Of a stretch of 64,000 nucleotides of DNA, positions 8,380 through 17,132 are shown piece after piece (the first letter of the stretch is position 1; every line of letters begins with the position of its first letter). The stretch lies in assembly GCF_000269965.1 (NCBI RefSeq), contig NC_017219.1, forward strand, positions 1,426,001 through 1,490,000, read 5' to 3'. The stretch comes from Bifidobacterium longum subsp. infantis ATCC 15697 = JCM 1222 = DSM 20088. Its GTDB lineage: Bacteria; Actinomycetota; Actinomycetes; Actinomycetales; Bifidobacteriaceae. The position numbers were made by a program, and so were the translations under genes. The notes under the pieces are model-generated. The model saw nothing but the letters and a program-made list of their open reading frames with translations. It ran no database searches and was not told the DNA's origin.

Positions 8380-9456
8380 CTAACAGACGGGCATCACCAA
8401 TTGCTCCACCGCGGAATCGTCCTGTTCGAACAGGACGGGCTTCATCTCACGGGTCTTCACCACCGACACCCTGTCCGCATCCATGCCCGCAAGCACGGTC
8501 AGCAGGTAATCCGCGTTCAGTTTCACGTTCACATCCCCCGTGATGTCCGCCTCCAGGAGACGCACGCCCTGCGAATCCGCATCCTGCCCGTCGCCCGCAT
8601 ACCGGACACGAAGCATCCCGTCCCGCTCATCCAGGATCAGCGGGATAATGCCCATGCGCGAGTCGAAGCAGACGCTTTTCAGCATGCGCGCCGCATCCAT
8701 CAGGGCGCGCCTGTCCACGACCGCCACGCCCGCCGGCTCCTCCGGTTTGTCGAACAGGCGGTCCACCATCGGATACTGTCCGGCGGTCAGCACGATCGCG
8801 TCCGTGAACCCGCCCGTATCCACGACCATCATCCGGTCCGTGAACCCGATCGCGTTCACCCCCTTCGCGTTGCGTTTCACCCAATCCGCGTCCGCCAGCC
8901 ATTCGCCGTCCGGCATGCCGCCGACCGGGATGGACCGGCGGCCGGCCATGTACCGGTTCGTGGCCGTCGCCGTCAGCAGGCCGCCGGCCGCGACGAATCT
9001 GACGGACGCGAGGACCGGCTGGTCCCTCGTGCCGCCCGCCTCCGGGGCGACGCTGCCGCACAACGCGGCGTACGCGTCCGCGTCCACGGGCACCATCCGC
9101 TCCGGGGCGGCCGGTTCGGCCGGACGATCCTTCTCCTCGCCGACACGCATGCGCAGCGACGCCTCGCCGCCACGCAACGTCAGATACCCGCCATTCGTCT
9201 CCACGCCGATCTCGCCCGACGGCATCGCGTTCGCCAACGCGTTCAGCCACAGGCCCGACACGACCGCGGAACCCGCCTCCAGGACGGTCGCGTCCACACG
9301 GCCATGCGACCACTGGCTGTCGCCCGCCGCGCTGATCGCCAGGCCGTCATCCGCGGCATCCAACGCGACATACGGGTTGTCGCGCTCCAGCACGCGCGCC
9401 GCATGCGCGACCATGTTCGCGAACTCCCTCGCATCGACCAATACCCTCACCATCAT
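8380..9456 (-). CDS. dnaN: DnaN-like DNA polymerase sliding clamp, 358 aa
   Basis: The length and layout match the beta clamp of DNA polymerase III (about 365-380 aa in bacteria, three similar domains). Recognisable family features are VRFVAAGGLLTATATNRYMA (the ATDSYRLA motif of domain 2), LTAGQYPMVDRLF (the G-xYP-D motif) and the C-terminal VEQLVMPVC (family ending MPMR or similar). Clamps encircle DNA and tether polymerase. A plasmid copy suggests that the element supplies its own processivity factor. Two adjacent ATGs (9456, 9453) and a GTG (9450) follow a GGAAAGGA site; the first is given, but 9453 or the GTG is better spaced. A GACGCATA motif lies about 40 nt upstream. Confidence 0.85.
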   Translation of the reverse strand: MMVRVLVDAREFANMVAHAARVLERDNPYVALDAADDGLAISAAGDSQWSHGRVDATVLEAGSAVVSGLWLNALANAMPSGEIGVETNGGYLTLRGGEASLRMRVGEEKDRPAEPAAPERMVPVDADAYAALCGSVAPEAGGTRDQPVLASVRFVAAGGLLTATATNRYMAGRRSIPVGGMPDGEWLADADWVKRNAKGVNAIGFTDRMMVVDTGGFTDAIVLTAGQYPMVDRLFDKPEEPAGVAVVDRRALMDAARMLKSVCFDSRMGIIPLILDERDGMLRVRYAGDGQDADSQGVRLLEADITGDVNVKLNADYLLTVLAGMDADRVSVVKTREMKPVLFEQDDSAVEQLVMPVC

Positions 9457-9502
9457 GTCCTTTCCACACGAAAACAACGGTTTGCGACCCGGGTATGCGT
9501 CA
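9457..9502 (-). promoter_or_regulatory. GACGCATA motif and short leader of dnaN
   Basis: Minus-strand GTGACGCATA (GCATA at 9494-9498) precedes a leader of about 40 nt that ends in the ribosome site GGAAAGGA. Unlike the leaderless cases, this transcript should carry a normal 5' UTR. Confidence 0.4.
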
Positions 9503-11869
9503 CACGGGCGCGCCCGCGTCGAAATGGGGGACGGACAGGATCATGGGAGGCAGGCCCGCCATGTCCGGGGGAGGGCCGACCGTGCGCACCAGCACCGTGT
9601 GCAACGGCAGGCCGCGCACCGTCGCCGGATCCGACCCGACCGCCACGGCGGACGGGCCCGCCGTCAGATCCGCGCGCAACACGAACGTGCCGACCGTCAT
9701 CAGGCCGGTCACCGAGGCGAGCAGCCCGCCCTCCAACTGGACCGCGTTCTGCGTGCCCGCCACCAGCTGCACGCCGTACGCGCGCCCCTTCTCACGCAGC
9801 CAGGCGAGGATGTCCGCGTTGCCGCCCCCCGTGTCGCCGTCCGCGCCCAACACGTCCGTCAGCTCGTCGACCAGGACGCGCACCGCGCGCCCACGCGCCT
9901 GCCAGCCCGCGCAGGAGGCGACGATCTCGTCCTTCAGGCCGCGGAACAGGAGCGCGCCGATCAGACGCCGCGCCCCGTCCGGCAGATCCGCATGCCGGCC
10001 GTCCACGCCGGCCCGGACCGCGGCGCCCAGGTTGACCATGATGCGCACGTCGCCCGCATGCGCGGACCGGCGGATCACGGACGCCCAGGACAGGACGCGC
10101 CGTCCCGGCGCGAACACGCGGCCCGCGGACGCGAGCACGTCCATCTTGTTCATGGGCGCGCGCAGCAGGCCGGCGAGCTCCCCGTCGCGGATCTTCGGCG
10201 TCCCCTTGTCCGACACGCCGCCATGCAATCGCTCCACCGCGTCCCGAACCCCACGCGTGTCGCACGCGAACACGCTCGCACGGCCCAGCATGCGCGCGTC
10301 CATCACCCCGTTACGGCCCAAAAGGCGCGCCGCATATTCGACCCAGCCCGACGGGACGGGAACGTTGCACGCGTTGCACCGCGCCCCCAGATCCGCCGCC
10401 GCCAGACCCTCCAGGGCGACGAACGTCGCGTCACGCAACTGGATGCGCGACTGGGGGCCGATCTGCTGGACGCCCAACGCGGCCTGCATGAGATCCGCGA
10501 ACCGGCCCGCACGCTCCACGTTCGACCCGGCGCCCAGCAGGTCGATCATCGGCGTTGCCGGATCGTTCACGTCGATGACGAGCAGGCCCGGGATGAGACG
10601 CTTCAGCACGGGCTGCGCGTCCACGCCCTTCGATTCGAAGTCGACGAGCACGTCGCCCGTCCGATGCCGGCCGCCCATCCACCCGGCCACCCCATGCATC
10701 ATGTTGCTTTTCCCGCCGCCGGGCTCGCCCATCAGCATCACGCCGCCGTACAACGCGTCCACGCTCATGCGCACCGTGCGCCGTTCCGCATCCACGCCCA
10801 GGACGGGACCGTCGCACCCGTCCAACTGGTCGGGCATGACCGTCAGCGCGCTCACCGACGCGTTGCGCCGGCCCGACGGGGCCGCCAGGGCGGCCAGCGC
10901 GCCGCACGGCAACGGCAGCGTGGACCGTTGGAACGCGTACGCGTGGACGCGGCGCTTCCGGCCCGGCCCGTCCGCGTTCTGATCGTCGCCCGCCATCCGG
11001 GTCTTCAGGTCGGCGGCGCGCGCCCACCGTCTGCGCGCACGCCACCAGTAATGACGGGGCCTCTGGGACAGGTCGTTCACGGGATCACGGCGCAGACGCC
11101 AGCGGACCGTCGCCCCCGCCGTCATGGCGAGCATGAGCAGAGGCACGGCCATGAGCCAGCCGGCCGTCATGGACGGGAGCATGACGGCCGGCACGGACAC
11201 GACCGTCAGGAGGAGCATGCACAGAAGGAACCCCAGGCCGGGACGGCTCACATGCGCGGACAGGCCCGGCACCAGCCCCAGGTTCAACGCGTTCGCCGCC
11301 CGCTTCGCCTGATCCATCGCCGTACGCGGATCCGCGCCGCCCGCCATCACACGGCACGCGCCCAACCCCTCGCCCCTGAGCTTCGACGTGTCCGCCTGCA
11401 TGTTGTACTCGTCGCCCAGCCAGTCCGACAGGCGGCCCGACTCGACCCAGCCGAGCCGGCGCACGTTCACCACGATCACCGTGTCCTCGCCCGCATCCAG
11501 GCGGGGACGTTCCAGGCTCGGCTCCCCGTCGCGCGCCGTACGCGCCAGGGACGCGCTGATCGGCACGAACGCGTGCGCCCACACACGAGGACGGTCCAGC
11601 ACGTCCGGCCGCCCGCACGCGCGGATCGACGCGTTCGCCGCACGCGCTACCAGTTCGCCCGCCTTCTGCCCATACCGGTCGGACACCTCCACCCACCGGC
11701 GTTCCCCGGCCGCCACCAGACGGCACCCGTCGTCATGCCTCCACCAGTCCAGCCATCCGGGACGCGACGACAAGCCGATCGCGTCGGCCATGGCCTTCGC
11801 GTCACGCTGGAACCCCGCATCATCATCCGTCTCATCCGCGCGCGGCGCGGGAACCAGTTCGAACCACAT
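9500..11869 (-). CDS. TraG/VirD4-like coupling ATPase, 789 aa
   Basis: Residues 1-205 form a soluble N-terminal domain. Two hydrophobic helices span about 208-256 (FLLCMLLLTVVSVPAVML, GWLMAVPLLMLAM). A Walker A motif (GEPGGGKSN) sits at about 382-390 and a Walker B (VRVLVDELTD) at about 663-672. This is the architecture of coupling or FtsK-type ATPases that bring DNA to the conjugation channel. The ATG (MWFELVPAP) is chosen because it lies exactly 9 nt after a GGCATA motif; longer upstream frames are shadows. The gene ends just before the dnaN promoter. Confidence 0.8.
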   Translation of the reverse strand: MWFELVPAPRADETDDDAGFQRDAKAMADAIGLSSRPGWLDWWRHDDGCRLVAAGERRWVEVSDRYGQKAGELVARAANASIRACGRPDVLDRPRVWAHAFVPISASLARTARDGEPSLERPRLDAGEDTVIVVNVRRLGWVESGRLSDWLGDEYNMQADTSKLRGEGLGACRVMAGGADPRTAMDQAKRAANALNLGLVPGLSAHVSRPGLGFLLCMLLLTVVSVPAVMLPSMTAGWLMAVPLLMLAMTAGATVRWRLRRDPVNDLSQRPRHYWWRARRRWARAADLKTRMAGDDQNADGPGRKRRVHAYAFQRSTLPLPCGALAALAAPSGRRNASVSALTVMPDQLDGCDGPVLGVDAERRTVRMSVDALYGGVMLMGEPGGGKSNMMHGVAGWMGGRHRTGDVLVDFESKGVDAQPVLKRLIPGLLVIDVNDPATPMIDLLGAGSNVERAGRFADLMQAALGVQQIGPQSRIQLRDATFVALEGLAAADLGARCNACNVPVPSGWVEYAARLLGRNGVMDARMLGRASVFACDTRGVRDAVERLHGGVSDKGTPKIRDGELAGLLRAPMNKMDVLASAGRVFAPGRRVLSWASVIRRSAHAGDVRIMVNLGAAVRAGVDGRHADLPDGARRLIGALLFRGLKDEIVASCAGWQARGRAVRVLVDELTDVLGADGDTGGGNADILAWLREKGRAYGVQLVAGTQNAVQLEGGLLASVTGLMTVGTFVLRADLTAGPSAVAVGSDPATVRGLPLHTVLVRTVGPPPDMAGLPPMILSVPHFDAGAPV

Positions 11870-11906
11870 GCCCCGCCCTATGCCCCGGAACGCATACGCG
11901 CGCGTG
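11870..11906. promoter_or_regulatory. Divergent GCATA promoter pair
   Basis: A minus-strand GCATA (11879-11883) lies 9 nt from the ATG of the coupling ATPase. A plus-strand GCATA (11892-11896) faces the gene at 11963. The rightward transcript also carries AAAGGAGG at 11907-11914 in front of a short ORF (ATG 11920 or GTG 11904) that may be a leader peptide. Confidence 0.5.
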
Positions 11907-11962
11907 AAAGGAGGCCGGCATGCGCATGCGCGGCACCGGGCCGCGACGCGCATGCCGGACGC

Positions 11963-12868
11963 ATGATGGGCGAATGGAAACCGAAACACAGGATGGCCGA
12001 CGATCCGGACGCCAGGGAGGAGCTCGACCGGCATGTGCGCGGCATCGACTGGACCGACAGGGCCGTCGAATTCGGATCCCGGGAACGGATGCTGGTCGCC
12101 GCATGGATGCAGCAGACCGATCTCGTGGCAGGCGAGATGCGACGCCTCTACCCGGTCGAGGAGCAGCGGGACACCATGACCCGCTGGGTCATGGTCCGCG
12201 TGTTCGAGAAGATCACCGGCACGCCGGTCGAATCGAAAAGCACGCAATGGAACTGGAACGGCCTGTGGGATCCGACCGAACCCACGTCGTTCTGCGGATG
12301 GGTGCGGCGCATCAGCCTGCCGCTCGCCCAATGGAACGCGAAACGCGTGCTCCGTTCCGGGACGGCCAGCGCGAGCATGTTCGAGACCGAGGACGGGCAT
12401 AATCCCGTATACGACGACGCGTCGAGCACGAGCGTGGCCGGCGGCACCGTGACAGCCGCCCCGTTCGAACGCAACCCCGCGTTACGCGTCCCCAGGCCCG
12501 TCGGCCGGATCAGGGAGCAGATGATGCGCGCCGTGACCGACGGCACATGCGAGGACGCGATCCGGATCGCACACGAGACGGGACTGTGGCATCACACGCT
12601 CGACACGCTCGACACGGACACCGCGTGCACGCTCATGCTCGCCCCCATCCCGCAGGACATGGCGCCCCTCCTCGAACACGACCCGCACCCATGGTCCGGC
12701 ATGCATGACGCCGTCCGCCTCTACTGGCCGACACAGACCAGCCGCCGACGCGTCTGGCAGCCCGACCTGAAACGCGCCGTCCAACGGGTCGCCGCCGCCA
12801 ACAACGTCACCGAATTCGACGTGATCACCGAGCTCGGCACCATGGCCGCCCGCCTGATCAGCGACTAG
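11963..12868 (+). CDS. Hypothetical protein with a faint sigma-factor-like segment, 301 aa
   Basis: An acidic protein starting MMGEWKPKHRMADD. The stretch SFCGWVRRISLPLAQWNAKRVLR recalls the sigma-70 region 2 pattern (F-x-x-W-L-x-R-I-x-x-N), but no region 4 is evident, so this is weak. The start is uncertain: no ribosome site precedes 11963, and the TGA of a short upstream frame (from GTG 11904) overlaps this ATG, which would allow coupling. It is convergent with the gene at 12865 (4-base overlap). If it were a sigma factor, it would be the obvious candidate reader of the GACGCATA promoter; this is inference. Confidence 0.6.
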   Translation: MMGEWKPKHRMADDPDAREELDRHVRGIDWTDRAVEFGSRERMLVAAWMQQTDLVAGEMRRLYPVEEQRDTMTRWVMVRVFEKITGTPVESKSTQWNWNGLWDPTEPTSFCGWVRRISLPLAQWNAKRVLRSGTASASMFETEDGHNPVYDDASSTSVAGGTVTAAPFERNPALRVPRPVGRIREQMMRAVTDGTCEDAIRIAHETGLWHHTLDTLDTDTACTLMLAPIPQDMAPLLEHDPHPWSGMHDAVRLYWPTQTSRRRVWQPDLKRAVQRVAAANNVTEFDVITELGTMAARLISD

Positions 12869-13275
12869 GAGCGTACATGCGCGAACGGGTCGGGACCGGA
12901 CAGGCGGAACGCGTGCCCGCCATGCGCGTCACGCATGTCCAGGCTGATGGCGAGCAGCCATGCGGCAAGCCTCGCGCCGCCCGTCCGCTCGTCCAACAGC
13001 CAGGCGAGCGTCAGGGATCCGGCGCGCGCCCCATCCACCCCGCACCATTCGGCCGCGATCCGCGCATGCCGTTTGCATGTCGCCGTCCGATTGTCGAACG
13101 CGGCCTGTTCGACACGCCAGATGTGCAGGCGCAGCAGCGGCCTCGATCCCAACGCGTCGCGCAGCAGGTCGGACAGGGCGTGCGTGAAATCCCCGCGCTC
13201 CGCCTTCGCGCGCACCGCGACCAACGCCTCCGCGCGGACCAGTCCCGCGTCACGTGCCGCCTGGACGCCGCTCAT
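12865..13275 (-). CDS. Hypothetical ParA-operon partner, 136 aa
   Basis: A basic helical protein (MSGVQAARDAGLVRAEAL). The ATG overlaps the ParA stop (ATGA), which decides the start among several upstream Met codons. A small gene placed immediately after a parA gene is often the centromere-binding partner, but no ParB motif or clear helix-turn-helix is visible, so that role is only inferred from position. Confidence 0.6.
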   Translation of the reverse strand: MSGVQAARDAGLVRAEALVAVRAKAERGDFTHALSDLLRDALGSRPLLRLHIWRVEQAAFDNRTATCKRHARIAAEWCGVDGARAGSLTLAWLLDERTGGARLAAWLLAISLDMRDAHGGHAFRLSGPDPFAHVRS

Positions 13276-14063
13276 CGCATCCGGGACCATGGCAGCCATG
13301 ACCGTCCCCCCTCCGCCGGGTTCCATGCATCCGGATCCACGCCCATCCAAATGCAGGCGCCGCGCAGCCAATCCGGTTCCATCCCATGCGCCCACCCGCA
13401 CGCATGCGAGTCGATGAGACGACGGCTCGCCTCATCCCACTCGTCCACGCCCCCGTATTCGGCGAGCCCGTCGAGCAATGCCCGCCAACGGCGTGCCGGC
13501 CACGGCTTCACGCCGGGAGACGCGACCGCCACCGCGCGGATCCGGTCCGGACGGCGGATCGCGTCCAATGCGGCAAGCCCGTCGTCCGTCTGCGAGCCGG
13601 ACTGGCCTATCCTGAACAGGATGCGCGCGCCCCCGGCCTCGACCATGGGACGCATGACGCCGCCCGCGAACGAAACGGGATCGTCCCACAGGCGCCCGTC
13701 GACACGGTCCGCGTCCACGACGACCATGTCGCACATGGCCCGCAGTCCGATGATCGACTCCAGGTAGTCGTGGGTCATGTCCCTGGAATGCGGGTCGGCG
13801 GGTCCGGCGAGCAGTGCGAACATGCCGCCCGTATCCCTGGGCCTGACGAGCGCGGACTGCAATCCGTCGACGAACGCGTATTCCAACGCCTTCGAATCGG
13901 GGATGTTCAGCCAGGCGCGTTGGGACTGCTGTCCGGGGTTGCCGTCGACGAGCGCGGTGCGCAGCCGGGCGGAGCCGAGCGCGTGGGCGAGCATGCGGGC
14001 GGCGGTGCTTTTGCCGATGCCGCCGGATCCGCCGGTCACGAACGTGATAGCCGCCTGAGTCAT
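13272..14063 (-). CDS. parA: ParA/MinD-like partition ATPase, 263 aa
   Basis: The N terminus has a ParA-type P-loop (GGSGGIGKST, residues 11-20), a LVDGNPGQQSQ segment like the switch I DxD-P-Q motif, and VVVDADRVD as Walker B-like. The signature Lys at the start of the deviant Walker motif (K-GG-x-GK) is replaced by Ser, which would weaken ATP-sandwich dimerisation as described for ParA. The ATG lies 10 nt after a GCGCATA motif with no ribosome site. It is followed by a coupled small gene, consistent with a partition operon; the T-rich tract upstream could hold the centromere. Confidence 0.8.
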   Translation of the reverse strand: MTQAAITFVTGGSGGIGKSTAARMLAHALGSARLRTALVDGNPGQQSQRAWLNIPDSKALEYAFVDGLQSALVRPRDTGGMFALLAGPADPHSRDMTHDYLESIIGLRAMCDMVVVDADRVDGRLWDDPVSFAGGVMRPMVEAGGARILFRIGQSGSQTDDGLAALDAIRRPDRIRAVAVASPGVKPWPARRWRALLDGLAEYGGVDEWDEASRRLIDSHACGWAHGMEPDWLRGACIWMGVDPDAWNPAEGGRSWLPWSRMR

Positions 14064-14083
14064 GGCGGGCGGCTATGCGCCCC
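14064..14083 (-). promoter_or_regulatory. GCGCATA leaderless promoter of parA
   Basis: Minus strand: GGGGGCGCATA, then 10 nt, then the parA ATG. Confidence 0.55.
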
Positions 14084-14434
14084 CAATATCCGGTTTTTTG
14101 CAAGGAAAAATGATTCCTCCCCTTGATGTGATGCTGTTTGGTGGTGTGGTGTCTGCCGTGGTGTGGTGTCTGTTGCGTGTGTTCTTGGTGTCGGTGTCCT
14201 GTCTTTTTTTCTTTTCTGATGGCTGATGGGATGGTGTCGTATCGTGTTTTCCTCTCCTGTTTTTCTTCTTTTGCTCTTTTTTCTTTTTCCTCTTTTTTCG
14301 TCGTTTTCGTCCGCGGCTTGCGCCGGACGTCCGGAGGCCGCGCCGCCGTCTGTTCGACGGGGCGTGGCATGATGCGTCGCACGCGCATAGGGGCGGCGTG
14401 ACGATACCCGTCTCTGGATTGAAGGAGCAATAGC
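14084..14434. other. Strand-asymmetric G/T- then T-rich intergenic region, possible centromere
   Basis: No gene is visible between parA and the rightward operon. The plus strand is almost free of A from about 14130 to 14300. It holds direct repeats of TGGTGTGGTGTCTG at about 14145 and 14160, then pyrimidine runs (CTTTTTTCTTTTTCCTCTTTT). Such skew contrasts sharply with the GC-rich surroundings. Position beside parA makes a centromere (parS) or origin component plausible; a long 5' leader is the alternative. Confidence 0.45.
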
Positions 14435-15025
14435 ATGTCGATGTTCGATGGTGATCGGGGTTGGAACGGTTTCGACCCGCAGCCCGTCCCGCAGCCGGAA
14501 CCCGTGCCGGCCGCGCCGGAACCCGTGCCGGATGTTCCGGCCGTGCCGGAACCGCAGTCCGACGCGGGGCCGGCGGAGCCGAAGGCCGTGGAGGCGAGGC
14601 CGCGTCCGAAACGGTCGCGCCCCGCGTTCGCGTGGACCGCGGATCGGGTGCGTCAGGCGCGCGAGGCGCTGGCCTTGCTGGACGACGGGAGGACGCGCCG
14701 CGTGGTCGCGTCCGCCGTGGACGTGGACGCGGACGATGCGGACCGTCTCGCCCTGGCCGTATTGAAGGGTGGCCTGTCGGCGCCGGTCGGCCTGCTTGTC
14801 GCATGGCATGACGAGACGGATCCGCTGCGACGCGCAATCCTGGTCGGCCAGGCGTTGGAGAAGGACGTGGCGGGCGTCAGGCGGGCCGCCAGGATCATGC
14901 TCGCGTTGGATCCGGATCTGGCGGGTTCGGTCAAGCCGACGGGCTCGTCGCCCACCGACTTGCAGTACGCTTTGGCGTCGGCCGCGCCGGGCCTGGATGT
15001 GGATGCGGTCAGGGGGTTGGTCTGA
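14435..15025 (+). CDS. Hypothetical protein with Pro/Glu-rich N terminus, 196 aa
   Basis: Residues 1-65 are low-complexity PVPEPVPAAPEP-type sequence. Residues 66-196 are a helical, Asp/Ala-rich domain (WTADRVRQAREALALLDDG). AAGGAGC lies 8 nt before the ATG. The next gene starts at this gene's stop codon, giving a coupled pair. It heads the operon running right from the parA intergenic region. No family is recognised. Confidence 0.7.
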   Translation: MSMFDGDRGWNGFDPQPVPQPEPVPAAPEPVPDVPAVPEPQSDAGPAEPKAVEARPRPKRSRPAFAWTADRVRQAREALALLDDGRTRRVVASAVDVDADDADRLALAVLKGGLSAPVGLLVAWHDETDPLRRAILVGQALEKDVAGVRRAARIMLALDPDLAGSVKPTGSSPTDLQYALASAAPGLDVDAVRGLV

Positions 15026-15342
15026 TGGTGATGCCGGGCATGCTGTCCGCGTCCCGGACGGCGCGTCTTTTGGACGTGCCGGAATCGTTCCTGGGGGCCT
15101 TGTCCGAGCATCATGCGCTGCCCATGCCCCTGTCGGACGGCTCGTATGACGCGCGCATGGTGAGGGTGGCGATGGAGCGTCTGCCGTGGCTGCGCCGTCT
15201 GGGCGTCCCGTTGTGCGACAGGGAGCTCGCACGGATCGATCCGCGGCTGACCGTTCCCCCGTTCAGGGGGTTCGAGTGGGCGTCGCGCCGGTACTGCCGG
15301 CTGTGGGAGTGTTTGGATCATGCGTGGGGGCTCGCCTTCTGA
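15025..15342 (+). CDS. Small putative DNA-binding protein, 105 aa
   Basis: MLSASRTARLLDVPESFLGALSEHHALP reads like an excisionase or MerR-type helix-turn-helix followed by a short wing, but the match is only by eye. The start overlaps the preceding stop (TGATG), so translation is coupled. A weak hairpin with a T run follows. Confidence 0.6.
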   Translation: MVMPGMLSASRTARLLDVPESFLGALSEHHALPMPLSDGSYDARMVRVAMERLPWLRRLGVPLCDRELARIDPRLTVPPFRGFEWASRRYCRLWECLDHAWGLAF

Positions 15343-15350
15343 AACGCGTC

Positions 15351-15400
15351 CGCCCGCCGGCCCCGTTTTTTTCTGGGGGTGGCGGGCCTTTTCCGTTTCC
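15351..15400 (+). terminator. Possible terminator
   Basis: An imperfect stem (CCCGCCGGCCCC against GGGGGTGGCGGG) encloses a run of seven T and is followed by CCTTTTCC. The thymines in the loop make this atypical. Confidence 0.4.
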
Positions 15401-15402
15401 AT

Positions 15403-15423
15403 GGGGGACGCATAAGCGCGCGT
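15403..15423 (+). promoter_or_regulatory. GGGGGACGCATA leaderless promoter
   Basis: GCATA ends at 15414, 9 nt before the ATG of the nuclease gene; no ribosome site is present. Confidence 0.6.
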
Positions 15424-17088
15424 ATGAGTGATGGACCGTTGATGACGTTCGACCCGGCGGCGGGCGTGGCCCGTGCTTCCCTTCCGCGGCCCGGCCGCGC
15501 CTCGTTCAGCATGCTGGACAAGTGGATGTCGTGTCCGGCGCGCTGGGCGGCGGAGAAGCTGATGCCGAAACCGCGGTTGTGGGGCAGTCCGCTCGTCCTG
15601 GGCGGCATCGTGCACGCCGCGTTGGAGCTGGCGTGCGCCACGCCGGACGTCGTCGCACCGGATTGGCGGGCCCTGTGCGCCAAAGGCGTCGGCGTGGAGT
15701 ACGGGCGGTGGAGGATGCGGGGTTGGGGTGACGAGCCGATCCCGTCCGGCGTGGCGATGCCGGACGGTTCGCCCGCCATGCAGGATGATTGGGTGGCTGC
15801 GGCCGCGTTGAAGCTGTCGGGTTTTGTTTTGACGGACGCGTTGGGCCGCGTGTTGGAGCCGGCCGCGTTGGAGCAGGATTTGGAGGCGGATGTCGACGGC
15901 ATCCCGTTGCGTGGCGCCGTGGACTATCGCGACGTGGACGGCACGGTGGTGGATTGGAAGACGGGCGGCACGCCGAAGTACCGTGACGCTCGCCGGCGGC
16001 ATGCGGACCAGCTGCGCCTGTACCGGCTGATGCTGGATGCGGACGGCGTGTGCGAGGTGCGTGCGGCGCGTGACGTGTATGTGGAGCATCATGCGTGGGC
16101 GGCGGCGGACCTGTCGGATGCGGCGTGCACGGACACCGTGTCCCGTTTCCATCATGCGTGGGACGGGATCGTGCGTGCGACGGGCGCGGACGGGTCGGGC
16201 GTCCTGCCGTTGAGGCCGTCGGGCCTGTGCGCCTGGTGTCCGGTGGCGCGCGCCTGCCCGCTGGCCCGGATCGTACCGTCGGGCCAGCGGGACGCCTTGT
16301 CGAGCGTCGGCCCGGACGATCCGCGCGTCGGGTTCGCGGGGACGCATACCGGCGGTTGGAATCATGTGGGGAAGGAGCCTGTGATGTTGGATCTGTTCGG
16401 ATTGGACGCCCCCGTCGCGGAGGCGAAAACCGGGGAGGTGAAACCCGCGGCCGTGGCGCGTCCGCGCGCCGGCCTGCCCGAACCGGCGCCGGATCCGTGG
16501 GAGACGCCGCAGGGGCGTGAGACGATGGACCGGTGGATGGGTTCGGGTCCGGGTGAGGATCCGTGGAACCCGACGCCGGAACCGAAGCCGGAGCCGGCCG
16601 CCACGCCGAAGCCGGAACCGGAGGCGGCGGAGCCGGCTCCGGCGGAGACCGGGGTGACGCTGACGGAACGCAAACCGTACGACCCGTCCTGGTCGAACGG
16701 CCGGGCGAACGTCGCCGGATACGGGTTCACCCAATTGACGCTCACGTTCGCCCGCGCCGGCCTGCTCGCCGACGGGCATGCGGAACGCATCCGCCCGATC
16801 GCGCTGGAACTGCTGCGCGTCCAATGGGCGGCAGCGCGCAAGGCGTATGGGCCGATCGTGCCCGACGTGCCCGGACTGGCCGACGGCCGGCCGGAACGCT
16901 CCGCCCTGTTCGCGTGGCTGGACTCCACGCTCGCCCGCGACGTGGAACGCGTGATCCGCCTCATCCTCGATTCCGACGGGGACGGGGAGGGGACGCTGGA
17001 CGCCCGGTTGGAACGCATCCGCGCGGCCGGCCGCCGCGCGGCCCTCATGCTCGCCGAATCCACGCGCATGCTGCGCGGGGACGCATAG
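15424..17088 (+). CDS. PD-(D/E)XK superfamily nuclease, RecB-like, 554 aa
   Basis: The N-terminal 290 residues carry the RecB-nuclease order: SFSMLDKWMSCPARWAAEK, then GGIVHAALELA, then GAVDYRDVDGTVVDWKTG (catalytic D...D-x-K), then a later Gln/Tyr-containing helix (HADQLRLYRLM), then a Cys pair segment LCAWCPVARACPLA that could help bind an Fe-S cluster as in AddB or Cas4 proteins. A Pro/Glu linker (about 345-410) leads to a helical C-terminal domain of unknown role. The start is set by the GCATA motif 9 nt upstream. It probably acts in plasmid recombination or end processing. The stop codon itself lies in a GGGGACGCATAG sequence. Confidence 0.8.
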   Translation: MSDGPLMTFDPAAGVARASLPRPGRASFSMLDKWMSCPARWAAEKLMPKPRLWGSPLVLGGIVHAALELACATPDVVAPDWRALCAKGVGVEYGRWRMRGWGDEPIPSGVAMPDGSPAMQDDWVAAAALKLSGFVLTDALGRVLEPAALEQDLEADVDGIPLRGAVDYRDVDGTVVDWKTGGTPKYRDARRRHADQLRLYRLMLDADGVCEVRAARDVYVEHHAWAAADLSDAACTDTVSRFHHAWDGIVRATGADGSGVLPLRPSGLCAWCPVARACPLARIVPSGQRDALSSVGPDDPRVGFAGTHTGGWNHVGKEPVMLDLFGLDAPVAEAKTGEVKPAAVARPRAGLPEPAPDPWETPQGRETMDRWMGSGPGEDPWNPTPEPKPEPAATPKPEPEAAEPAPAETGVTLTERKPYDPSWSNGRANVAGYGFTQLTLTFARAGLLADGHAERIRPIALELLRVQWAAARKAYGPIVPDVPGLADGRPERSALFAWLDSTLARDVERVIRLILDSDGDGEGTLDARLERIRAAGRRAALMLAESTRMLRGDA

Positions 17089-17132
17089 CGGGCTTCGGAA
17101 CATTACAGACCTTGAACGGAAAGGAAGACAAC

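Noticed and set aside
17077..17088. GGGGACGCATAG at the end of the nuclease gene as a promoter for 17133
   Set aside because: It encodes the last codons and stop of the nuclease; the next ATG is 44 nt away and has a normal ribosome site, so the match may be coincidental.
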